DNA of 64,000 nucleotides from Panopea generosa (Eukaryota > Mollusca > Bivalvia > Adapedonta > Hiatellidae): NCBI GenBank assembly GCA_029582155.1, contig CM055905.1, positions 65,335,356 to 65,399,355 of the forward strand, in the 5' to 3' direction. This document shows, in pieces, positions 33,101 through 40,460 of this stretch. The notes beneath the pieces were generated by a model. That model saw only the letters and a list, made by a program, of their open reading frames with translations. It did not search any database and was not told the DNA's origin. How positions within the stretch are numbered: the stretch's first letter is position 1; each line of letters begins with the position of its first letter. The position numbers and the translations under genes were made by a program.

Positions 33101-36100
33101 TAAAAAAAAAAAAATTTAAAAAAAAGGAAAAATCTTCTCCCACCCTCCCCCTTTTTAAGAAAAAATTGGATGATAATTTAGCAATTAATTCATAATGGCG
33201 TATGTGTGAAAAATATTTTACTAAAATATTATCGGATATAATTCTCTTTCATAGGTTATGAGGTGCAGATGGAAAATTCTGATGGTAATGAAGCTCATGA
33301 AAAACCAATGAAAGATACTATTTCTTGTATACTACACTGTGTGATTTATTTAACAATTATATTCTGTTTTATTTTATTATAGTAGTGCAAGGATACCATA
33401 GTATTAATGAATGATTATGTCACAGTATGAGGAATATAGCCCAAGAGTTTTATGAATGTCGTTATGTGCTCTCTACACCACATTGGTCTCTACACCCCTG
33501 TGGTCTCTACATTATCATGGTTTCTAACAACGCCATGGTCTCTACATTACCCTGCTTTCTAACAACACCATGGTCTCTAACAACACCTTGATCTCTTCAC
33601 CACCATGGTCTCTACACCACCATGGTCTCTAACACTACCATGATCTCAACACCCCTGTGGTCTCTAACACCACCTTGGTCTCTACACCACCATGGTCTCT
33701 ACACCACCACGGTCTCTACTCCACCATGGTTTCTACACCACCATGTTCTCTAACACCACCATGTTCTCTTACACCACCATGGTCTTTAACACCACCATGT
33801 TTTCTAACACCACCATGGTATCTACACCACTATGGTCTCTATTACCACCATGTTCTCTAACACCACCATGGTCTCTAATACCATCATGGTATCTACATCC
33901 TGTGGTCTTTACACCACCATGACTTCTAACACCACCATGGTCTCTACACCACCGTGGTCTCTACACCACTGTGGTTCTACACCACAGTGACTCTACACCA
34001 CCATGGTCTCTACACCCTGTGGTCTCTACACCACCATGACCTCTAACATCACCATGTTCTCTACACCACCATGGTCTCTACACCAACATGGTCTCTACAC
34101 CATCATGGTATCTACACCACCATGGTCTCTAACACCACCATAGTCTCTACACCACAATGACCTCTAACACCACCATGGTCTCTACACCATCATGGTATCT
34201 ACACCACCATGGTCTCTAACACCACCATGATCTCTACACCACCATGGTCTCTACACCAACATGGTCTCTACACCATCATGGTATCTACACCACCATGGTC
34301 TCTAACACCACCATAGTCTCTACACCACAATGACCTCTAACACCACCATGGTCTCTACACCACCATGGTCTCTACACTACCATGGTCTATACACCCTTGT
34401 GGTCTCTAACACCACCATGACCTCTTACACCACCATGTTCTCTAACACCACCATGACCTCCAACACCACCATGACCTCTAACACCACTATGGTCTCTACA
34501 CCACTGTGGTCTCTACTTCACCATGGTGTCTACAACACTGGTCGCTACACCACCAGTCTCCAACACTACCATTGTCTCTAACACCATCTTGGTCTCTACA
34601 CAACCATGGTCTCTACATCACCATGGTCTCTAACACCACCATGGTGTCTACATCACTGTGGTCTCTACACCACCATTGTCTCTACACCCATGTTCTCTAC
34701 ACCACCATGGTCTCTACACCACCATGGTCTCTACACCACCATGTCCTCTAACACCACCATGGTCTCTAACACCACCATGACCTCTAACACCACCATGGTC
34801 TCTAACACCACCATGACCTCTAACACCATCATGTTCTCTAACACCACATGAACTCTAACACCACCATGTTTTCTAACACCACCATGGTCTCTACACCACC
34901 ATGGTCTCTACACCACCATGGTCTCTACATCACCATGGTCTCTAACACCACCATGGTCTCTACACCACCATGGTATCTACACCCATGTTCTCTACACCAC
35001 CATGGTCTCTACACCACCATGGTCTCTACACCACCATGTCCTCTAACACCACCATGGTCTCTAACACCACCATGACCTCTAACACCACCATGACCTCTAA
35101 CACCACCATGGTCTCTACACCACCATGGTCTCTACACCACCATGGTCTCTACATCACCATGGTCTCTAACACCACCATGGTCTCTACACCACCATGGTCT
35201 CTACACCCATGTTCTCTACACCACCATGGTCTCTGCACCACCATGGTCTCTACACCACCATGTCCTCTAACACCACCATGACCTCTAACACCACCATGAC
35301 CTCTAACACCACCATGGTCTCTACACCACCACGGTCTCTACACCACCACGGTCTCTACACCACCACGGTCTCTACACCACCATGGTTTCTATATGATGTA
35401 GTTTAGTCACCAGTTTCCTGTGGAAGGACAGAACATCCGCTCAGATTCATGCTGAGAACCCTCAAAACTGTGTTTTACTCGACTCTATTCCTTTCCATTA
35501 TATCTTCTGTTATAACTTCACTCACTTTATGTATTATAACGTACTAATGCTTAGAGTCATTGAAGTGATGAAATTTAACTGATATTTTCACTGTGAGTCA
35601 TCAAGGTGATGAAATATATCTGATATTTTCACTGTGAGTTGTTGGAGTAATGTAATATATCTGCTATTTTCACTGTGAGTTGTTGGAGTGATATATATAT
35701 CTAATATTTTCACTGTGAGTTGTTGGAGTGATATATATTACTGATATTTTCACTGTGAGTTGTTGGAGTGATGAAATATATCTGATATTTTCACTGTTAG
35801 TTGTTGGAGTGATAAATTTATCTGATATTTTCACTGTTAGTTGTTGGAGTTATATATGTAACTGATAATTTCACTGTGAGTTGAAATATAACTGATATTA
35901 TTACTGTTAGTTGTGCAGTGATGAAATATAACTGATATTTTCACTGTGACTTGTTGCAGTGATAAATAACTGATATTTTCACTGTTAGTTGTTGGAGTGA
36001 TGAAATATAACTGATATTTTCACATATTTCAGGGTCATGCTTGAACTGTCATTTTAACACAACTGGCCACAGATGTGACAGATGTCTGCCTGGTTTTGTA

Positions 36101-37560
36101 GGAGACCCTCTAAAAAATATCTCGTGTACTTCGTCAGGTAAAATTTGTGTTGAAATATAGTCTGGAGACTCTTTAATTGATTTCAAAAGACAACCATCGA
36201 GGGCTAGCAGATGATCAGTTAACATAACCACTCTTTCCAGGAATCCTCGAGGGTTATCCAGTATTCAAGCACACCCATCTTCGCAAGTAACTGATAACTT
36301 TCCCACTAAACCAGCGGTGAGAGATGAATGACAATGAGATGAAATGAGCTACGTACGTTCTTTCAAGAACCCAGCTCAGTATATGGAAGAAGAAGAAGAA
36401 ATGTTGTATTTCAATCGTCATGGAGACTTTGGCTAGGTGGGGATTCAAACTCATGACTCCTGGATAGCAAGTGAAACACACTGACAGGGCCCGGCTCAAA
36501 TGTGAAAATATCACATAATCTTTTGATAATTCTATTTTGTTTAAATGAAATTTGGTTTTAAATGGGATGATGGCCAACAGAAATGTCATGCCAGGCCCGA
36601 TTAGCTCAGTCGGTAGTGCATCTGATTATTAATATCTTGTTAACACACAATTCGCTTTGATTACATTTTTTTGTATACCAATATCTGCATTTTTACTGTA
36701 GTTGGGTAAATTTCTAACTCACCTTAGGGCCGATATAAAATTCTCATACTGCGATGTCGTAGTTAAACCATGATGTGCCGTATATAGACAAATGACATAA
36801 ATTATTTTATTTGAGATTGAAAAATGATCCTGGTAAAAATGCAATCATTAATTAAAACTATAAGACATAGTTGTCATTATACCCCACCATGGGGTTTTCA
36901 CCTTAGATGTTCTGAGTTTGGCAATATGGTCATCCTTCGGAACGGAATTTCCTATTTAAACCTTAAGCCCATGTACCGGTAAGATTCTTATAATCTCAAC
37001 CTTTTTTTATATTCAGAAGAGTACGACTTTGAGTTGAGCATGAAGAATGTTTTATAATCTCAGGGTCAGGATTTGGTCAAACCTGAGTAAGGGGTCACCT
37101 CTATTAAGCAGTCGTATTTTCTATTTACCATTATTATGGTTTCAGAGTAAATCACCTGTATTAAGTAACAACCTGTCTTAAAAGGCCACTTTTGTTTCTT
37201 CCCTTGACTGGCTGTTTAAGACAGGTTTGACTGTACTTAATTTTGTCCACATTTTCATCTTCAGAAGAACATACTGGTTTTAGGCCGCCAGCAACAGGCG
37301 TCATCGCTGCAGTGGTAGTCGGCACGATCGTTCTGCTGTCCGGGATTGTCGGCATCATCATATACAGGCGGATTCAATTCTCGCCGACAAACCGTCCGTT
37401 CTGGACCGTGGAACTGCAAGAGGATCACGAAGGGGTGAACTTCAGTTCGGTCCCTGATGACGAGTTTGACAATAACCACGAAGATATGAAATTTTACGAG
37501 AAACAGCAAAGAAATCAGACCAAGACGCAACCCTATTCCAGGCTGGATGAAGATATTTAG
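21028..37560 (+). CDS. MEGF9: MEGF9-like transmembrane protein with Kunitz and FN3 domains
   Basis: Eight exons (21028-21106, 23088-23249, 28562-29275, 30286-30456, 32084-32293, 32779-32946, 36033-36137, 37265-37560), all introns phase 1, give 634 aa. The order is signal peptide (1-26), Kunitz (29-79), FN3 split by a Ser/Thr/Asn-rich insert (88-375), laminin-EGF modules (377-536), TM helix (548-570) and cytoplasmic tail (571-634). The tail motif PFWTVELQED and the EGF segments (CPCSETSSTGAC, CLNCHFNTTGHRC) correspond to vertebrate MEGF9 (PFWTIELKED; CLRCPCSAVTSTGSC; CINCLHNTTGFWC, from memory). Vertebrate MEGF9 lacks Kunitz and FN3. A tyrosine sorting-type motif YSRL lies at 627-630. The ligand and function of MEGF9 are poorly known; a cell-surface receptor or adhesion role is inferred. 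Confidence 0.9.
21107..23087. other. Intron 1 of MEGF9-like gene
   Basis: Carries a reverse-strand family 4 SINE fragment (21305-21515; TCTTGAAAAGACACCACACA). Two stretches rich in TTCCCAATTG/CCAAAATAGTG words lie at 21560-21880 and 22740-23050, probably another diverged repeat. No exon seen. Confidence 0.5.
23088..23249 (+). CDS. MEGF9: MEGF9-like exon 2, Kunitz/BPTI domain
   Basis: Acceptor TCTGTTACAG|ACACG, donor GGAG|GTATAC. Six cysteines at residues 29, 38, 54, 62, 75 and 79 have exactly the BPTI spacing (9-16-8-13-4). The family core FVYGGCGGNNNRF is present. The P1 position (first residue after the second Cys) is Tyr39 and P1' is Met, so trypsin inhibition is not expected; chymotrypsin-like targets or no inhibition are possible. 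A single Kunitz domain on one symmetric phase-1 exon is a classic shuffled module. Confidence 0.95.
23287..23474. mobile_element. MITE family 1, in MEGF9-like intron
   Basis: Begins AATCACACCTGTCATAAGCA and ends CACAGGTTTGACTG. It starts only 37 bp after the Kunitz exon donor. Confidence 0.8.
23740..24112 (-). mobile_element. tRNA-derived SINE, family 3
   Basis: Reverse-strand copy. The tRNA-like end is near 24010 (GCTACCGATTGAGCTAACC), the body contains ACCACTCTTTCC and CCACTTAAATCAGCGG, and the tail TTTGAATATTTATCATC ends at 23740. Confidence 0.82.
24322..24530. mobile_element. MITE family 3 (long fold-back ends, TA flanks)
   Basis: The ends TAGGCTATAATAAATTAATT... and ...AATTAATTCATAATGGCCTA form an inverted repeat of about 34 bp (TAGATTATCATCC inside). 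The A/T- and C-rich core contains CCCTTCCC. Related copies lie at 24563, 33015 and 46763. Confidence 0.8.
24563..24685. mobile_element. MITE family 3, one-ended fragment
   Basis: Starts AGGCCATTATAAATTAATTG and runs to about 24685, missing the opposite inverted end. It lies 30 bp from another copy. Confidence 0.7.
24876..25050. mobile_element. piggyBac-like MITE family 2, truncated
   Basis: Starts CCCTTTATTCCATAGATACG after a degenerate TTAA (TCAA). It contains the internal hairpin (decayed arms) and TAATATAAACATAATTCACC. The right TIR is missing. Confidence 0.75.
25051..26280. other. Intron 2 of MEGF9-like gene, no exon seen
   Basis: AT-rich. 25120-25330 shows a pair of related short segments ('aaaatgtttacctactcaaaa' and 'ttatctacctaccccac'). 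Diverged bivalve repeats begin near 26100. Confidence 0.5.
26284..26548. repeat. Minisatellite, 19-23-bp units (TAGACTGGTAAGTGACTG)
   Basis: About 12 tandem units of TAGACTGGTAAGTGACTG followed by TTTTG or GTTTG, with shorter TAGACTGGCAACTGGTTTG variants. The same words occur in the array at 29604-30215. Confidence 0.9.
26640..26990 (+). repeat. Diverged bivalve repeat units
   Basis: 'gttttatttgatcttcttcaatcttgaacagtagttattg' and 'atggcccttaaatcgtcagaaatt' style units. They end at the start of the 34-bp array. Confidence 0.6.
26992..27955. repeat. Minisatellite, 34-bp unit x about 28
   Basis: Highly regular head-to-tail copies with the word ACCCTTGTATGTTCTCTAGT. Variants alternate ACCC/ACAC and ATTATGAT/ATGATGAT/ATTATTAT. 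It lies in intron 2 of the MEGF9-like gene. Confidence 0.97.
28015..28240 (+). mobile_element. tRNA-derived SINE, family 3, 5' truncated
   Basis: Body and 3' part only: CCACAGTCTCCATGATAATT, TCATTTGTCTCTCTC, GAAAGAGTGGTTAACTGAT and AATGGCATAAAAAGTAACTA. Confidence 0.8.
28427..28451. repeat. (TA)n microsatellite
   Basis: Short TA tract upstream of exon 3 of the MEGF9-like gene. Confidence 0.9.
28562..29275 (+). CDS. MEGF9: MEGF9-like exon 3, FN3 start plus Ser/Thr/Asn-rich insert
   Basis: 237 codons, acceptor TTATTGCAG|ATCAA, donor TCTG|GTAAGT. It begins with FN3 strands A-B (LHPPTGLKVAVATEKIVYIY, WYRP) and ends with strand C (MQHYVIAYKKTS). Between them are about 190 residues, low complexity, with many N-x-S/T sequons. 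Two copies of a 27-aa repeat (GVQQTTKSVDEKT core, 81-nt period at 29002 and 29083) lie inside. A second in-frame acceptor at 28516 (TTTATAG|GAAAG) would add 15 residues; the one at 28561 has the better CAG. Confidence 0.88.
29604..30215. repeat. Minisatellite, 58-bp unit x about 10
   Basis: Units of GTAAGTAGACTGGTGAGTGA plus CTGGTTTATCAGATATTGTCACATAATTCATGGTTATT. It fills most of the intron between the two FN3 exons. Each unit contains GTAAGT and GTGAGT, both donor-like hexamers. Confidence 0.95.
30286..30456 (+). CDS. MEGF9: MEGF9-like exon 4, end of FN3 domain
   Basis: Acceptor TTCTTCAG|AGAAA, donor AGCCA|GTGAGT. It encodes EKSWHNITVGGNLTDYKVTG, then LSPATDYMIQISAVYLTNSS and RIVKFKTKED, the FN3 strands C' to G with the typical G-L-x-P-x-T-x-Y core. 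Confidence 0.92.
30600..30945 (-). mobile_element. Two SINE fragments (family 3 then family 5)
   Basis: 30600-30740 is a reverse-strand family 3 head (ACTGAGCTAACCAGG). 30800-30935 is a reverse-strand family 5 copy (CTGGGTAGAACCAGTAATGA, CGGGCATCGAACCCATGG). Confidence 0.65.
31040..31420 (-). mobile_element. tRNA-derived SINE, family 2
   Basis: Reverse-strand copy starting ATGGGGTTTTACACCATTTT. It includes CTCAGTATGATTCTGAGTAG and a B-box-like GGACTTGAACCTAGGACC. Confidence 0.75.
31853..32033. mobile_element. MITE family 1, in MEGF9-like intron
   Basis: TACAGTCAAACCTGTCTTAA to ACACAGGTTTGACTGTA, a near-complete copy ending 50 bp before exon 5. A 23-bp fragment (ACAGTCAAACCTGTCT) recurs at 32358. 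Confidence 0.9.
32084..32293 (+). CDS. MEGF9: MEGF9-like exon 5, laminin EGF-like module
   Basis: Acceptor TTTTTTCAG|CAAATTG, donor TTTTA|GTAAGT. It encodes CFCDPHGTIGGFKTCKL, CHCKPGITGLFCEICARGYY and CPCSETSSTGACHF. This is the laminin-EGF pattern C-x-C-x-P-x-G-T...G-x-x-C-x-x-C-x-x-G-Y-Y. Confidence 0.93.
32779..32946 (+). CDS. MEGF9: MEGF9-like exon 6, laminin EGF-like module
   Basis: Acceptor CATTTCCAG|TTGGTG, donor TTCAG|GTATGT. It encodes CTRCLEEYTGNLCQRCGNGY and CKKCDGCHNIKPGLICDPHS, aligning with the penultimate EGF repeat of vertebrate MEGF9. Confidence 0.92.
33015..33202. mobile_element. MITE family 3
   Basis: Inverted ends AGGTCATAATAAATGTATTG and GCAATTAATTCATAATGGC, with a C-rich and A-rich core. 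It lies between exon 6 and the optional exon. Confidence 0.8.
33255..33382 (+). CDS. Possible optional/terminal exon of MEGF9-like gene with hydrophobic tail
   Basis: The acceptor CTCTTTCATAG|GTTATG is in the right phase after exon 6. Read through, it encodes GYEVQMENSDGNEAHEKPMK, then DTISCILHCVIYLTIIFCFI and LL, stop at 33380-33382: a hydrophobic end that could anchor a shortened isoform. Alternatively a donor at 33285 (GATG|GTAATG) would make a 30-nt in-frame microexon. Direct joining of exon 6 to exon 7 matches vertebrate MEGF9 best, so this exon is optional or spurious. Confidence 0.3.
33470..35390. repeat. Large minisatellite, 17/18-bp units (GTCTCTACACCACCATG)
   Basis: About 1.9 kb, roughly 110 units of GTCTCTACACCACCATG and GTCTCTAACACCACCATG, with ACCTC/TTCTC variants. 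CCATGG occurs dozens of times. Open frames through it are repeat artefacts. It lies in the intron before exon 7 of the MEGF9-like gene. Confidence 0.97.
35551..36028. repeat. Minisatellite, about 41-bp unit x 11-12, reaching the exon 7 acceptor
   Basis: Units of AACTGATATTTTCACTGTGA plus GTTGTTGGAGTGATGAAATAT. The last unit changes to TTTTCACATATTTCAG and provides the pyrimidine tract and acceptor of exon 7. Confidence 0.93.
36033..36137 (+). CDS. MEGF9: MEGF9-like exon 7, last laminin EGF-like half-module
   Basis: Acceptor CATATTTCAG|GGTCA, donor GTCAG|GTAAAA. It encodes GSCLNCHFNTTGHRCDRCLP and GFVGDPLKNISC, matching MEGF9 CLHNTTGFWCENCLEGYV. The acceptor is built from the last unit of a 41-bp tandem array. 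Confidence 0.93.
36165..36632 (-). mobile_element. tRNA-derived SINE, family 3 (reverse), with a second head fragment
   Basis: 36165-36510 is a reverse-strand copy (CACTCTTTCCAGGAATCCTC, GGTGGGGATTCAAACTCATG). 36593-36632 is a plus-strand head (CCGATTAGCTCAGTCGGTAG). Confidence 0.78.
37076..37238. mobile_element. MITE family 1, inverted copy, in MEGF9-like intron
   Basis: Opposite orientation to the copy at 31853. It ends GACAGGTTTGACTGTA 26 bp before exon 8. Confidence 0.85.
37265..37560 (+). CDS. MEGF9: MEGF9-like exon 8, transmembrane helix and cytoplasmic tail
   Basis: Acceptor TTCATCTTCAG|AAGAAC, 97 codons and TAG. It encodes the helix GVIAAVVVGTIVLLSGIVGI (to IIIY), the stop-transfer RR, then PFWTVELQED, acidic stretches and QPYSRLDEDI at the C-terminus. 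PFWT[IV]EL is shared with vertebrate MEGF9 and is the strongest sign of orthology outside the EGF modules. Confidence 0.95.
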
Positions 37561-38530
37561 TAGATAGTTATTGGTTACCAATTGTGTTGACAGTCTTTAT
37601 TATAAATTTTTTTCGACAACTAGTTTGTCTAGTTTGTATCTTTGTTTTACACATTTATTGTCAATTTTTATAATCCATACCTTGCAGATGGATTCTTTAG
37701 TGCTGTAGAGGTTGGGCTGGTAGTCGCAAAATTTCCGGGGACGGTTTTACAAGCTGAGATTTCCTCAACTAAACTAAGAAATCTCAATTTCCTTAAATGA
37801 TAACTTGAAACTCTTACACATTAACTTACCAAACAGAATGGAAGTTGTAACAAATCTTTAATCGTTGGTGAGGAATAACATATAAAATGATCAATGTAAA
37901 TTGATTATAAAATTTAAAACATTTCGTCCCATAATACAATAAGGTATGCAGTGTTATTCAATAATTATTAAGAATGCATTTGGTACTTTTTTGCCCCAAT
38001 GAGGGAAAATTTTGAATTCAGGAAAATCTCAAGTTGAGATCTTTAGTGAAACTGGAACCTTAACTCAAAATTCATCACTTTTGGGCAAAACCTCACACGA
38101 TTGTATTACAAATGCAGTTCCAGGGTCATTTTCTTATTGTTTTTTTATTTGAAATTTTACGATTTTAAATTTCTATTCAGTTTTTGTAGCTTTGTACTTT
38201 GTAATATTGTATTTAAGCATCAAAATCATTTTAAAAGACAGTTCAGATTAAAAAAAATCATATTTCAGTCAAATTTATCAAATACGTTGAATTATTATAA
38301 TATAAATTTTGGCCAATATTTGTTTATGTTTCTCATACATTGGAAGTCTTAACGAGTTCTGTTAATTAGAAGAAATGTTGGTATTTTTTGGAATTTTATG
38401 ATTGATTCCCATGATGAATATAAAGGTCACCAATAACCAAGATTTTCATAAATATTATATAACACATTCAAGACAAATATTCACATTCGTTGAATCTATA
38501 TAGATTTTTTAAAATCCGTTTTAGCATTGA
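37561..38530 (+). other. MEGF9-like 3' UTR and downstream sequence
   Basis: No frame of interest. The AT-rich stretch after the TAG is presumably the 3' UTR. I could not fix a poly(A) site. Part of 37980-38340 ('tttttgtagctttgtact', 'atttcagtcaaatttat') is repeated at 42480-42740, so it includes a dispersed repeat. Confidence 0.5.
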
Positions 38531-38720
38531 ATTACATTTGACCCAACGCGAGGTCAATTATCGCTCCCCCTCATTTTTTGTCATATCGCTGGACACGTGG
38601 CTTTGTTCGTCGTAAATACAATGTAGTGTTTGCTTAGAGACAGTTCACTTGTCAAGGCGGGGTAGCAACAGATATCAATCGCACAATCTATTAAACTCCT
38701 AAGCAAAACTGATAAAACGC
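38530..38720. repeat. Dispersed repeat, inverted partner at 48570-48770
   Basis: The segment around 38590-38650 (TACAATGTAGTGTTTGCTTAGA) matches 48670-48730 in reverse complement (CACTACATTGTATTTAC, GCCACGTG). Type unknown. Confidence 0.55.
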
Positions 38721-38837
38721 TAGGCAGAGCCTTGCATAATATTTTTTTCCCAATTTAATTAGTAAATTCATGGGCATTCATGTAAGATCCTCGATATATT
38801 CTGTGAAGTTTTAAAAAAATTAATGAAATTCTGTTAA

Positions 38838-39059
38838 CCCTTTACTTCATAGATACGCATTTTCCCGCACCAATCACAGAAGGCCTATGAAAACAGTGCA
38901 GGAAGAGTTCAGATTGCTCGTGACGAGCAATCTGAACACTTCCTGCACTGTTTTCCACTCTGTCAGTTAATATAAACATAATTCACCCATGACTGATATG
39001 TGGTGAATTATTGCTTTCTATATTAGAGGTGTCCAAAGGCGTCTATATGAAGTAAAGGG
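38838..39059. mobile_element. piggyBac-like MITE family 2, complete copy
   Basis: 222 bp flanked by TTAA on both sides (38834-38837, 39060-39063), with TIRs CCCTTTACTTCATA and TATGAAGTAAAGGG. TTAA duplication plus CCC-starting ends is the piggyBac signature. 38889-38955 is a 67-nt palindrome with two 33-nt arms and one mismatch. Confidence 0.88.
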
Positions 39060-39224
39060 TTAAATGAATGTTCTTTCTCTGACTTGCCAATATCTAAATA
39101 GATCATATTGTGCATTCTTAGTTGATTAATGTGAAGATGATTACATTCAAGGAAAGCAGTATAATATGGTATTGGAGAGACAGTTGGTGTTTGGTTACAT
39201 TTGTCTTGTTTATTATCTTCACCA

Positions 39225-39560
39225 TTATCGTCATCTATTTGAGCATCTTCATCGTCATCACCATCGTTATCATCATCTGTTTGAGCATCTTCATCATCAT
39301 CACCACCATTATCATCATCTGTTTGAGCATCTTCATCATCATCACCACCATTATCATCGTCTGTTTGAGCATCTTCATCATCATCACCACCGTTATCATT
39401 GTCTGTTTGAGCATCTTCATCATCATCACCAGCATTATCATCATCTATTTGAGAATCTTCGCCTTCACCTCTTGCATCATTATAGATTTGGTCATTATCA
39501 TCCTCTTCCCCATTTTCCCCACCACCACCACCACCATCATCATCATCACCAATTTACTAA
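39225..39560. repeat. 42-bp minisatellite x 5 and (CAT/CAC)n
   Basis: Units with GAGCATCTTCATCATCATCA and CCACCATTATCATCATCTGT, followed by CCACCACCACCACCATCATC. Open frames are repeat artefacts. Confidence 0.92.
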
Positions 39561-39639
39561 TCATCGTCTTTCATTTCATCATGACATAACCTTGTTTGTA
39601 ACAGGGTTTCACACCAACAACCATTAACTTGAATATATC

Positions 39640-40460
39640 ATTGAATCATTAGGAATGTCTATATATGTTGTATCATTAGGAATGTCTATATATGTTGAAT
39701 CATTAGGAATGTCTATATATGTTGTATCATTAGGAATGTCTATATATGTTGTATCATTAGGAATGTCTATATATGTTGTATCATTAGGAATGTCTATATA
39801 TGTTGAATCATTAGGAATGTCTATATATGTTGAATCATTAGGAATGTCTATATATGTTGTATCATTAGGAATGTCTGTATATGTTGTATCATTAGGAATG
39901 TCTGTATATGTTGAATCATTAGGAATGTCTATATATGTTGTATCATTAGGAATGTCTATATATGTTGTATCATTAGGAATGTCTATATATGTTGAATCAT
40001 TAGGAATGTCTATATATGTTGAATCATTAGGAATGTCTATATATGTTGTATCATTAGGAATGTCTATATATGTTGTATCATTAGGAATGTCTATATATGT
40101 TGTATCGTTAGGAACGTCTATATATGTTGAATCGTTAGGAACGTCTATATATGTTGTATCGTTAGGAACGTCTATATATGTTGAATCGTTAGGAACGTCT
40201 ATATATGTTGTATCGTTAGGAACGTCTATATATGTTGTATCGTTAGGAACGTCTATATATGTTGTATCATTAGGAACGTCTATATATGTTGTATCATTAG
40301 GAATGTCTATATATGTTGTATCATTAGGAATGTCTATATATGTTGTATCATTAGGAATGTCTATTTATGTTGTATCATTAGGAATGTCTATATATGTTGT
40401 ATCATTAGGAATGTCTATATATGTTGTATCATTAGGAATGTCTATATATGTTGTATCATT
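39640..40460. repeat. Minisatellite, 27-bp unit x about 30, open reading frame through all units
   Basis: Unit ATGTCTATATATGTTGTATC plus ATTAGGA. Because 27 is divisible by 3, one frame reads MSIYVVSLG about 30 times (39655-40632, 325 codons). A block at 40105-40270 carries CG variants (ATCGTTAGGAACG), showing local homogenisation. No promoter, splice or homology evidence for a gene. Confidence 0.95.

Noticed and set aside
33657-35406. Several 60-100-codon frames rich in Thr/Met/Ser
   Set aside because: All are readings of the CCATGG minisatellite inside an intron.
39122-39627. 155-codon hydrophobic and 153-codon His-rich frames
   Set aside because: Both are alternative readings of the same CAT/CAC and 42-bp repeats.
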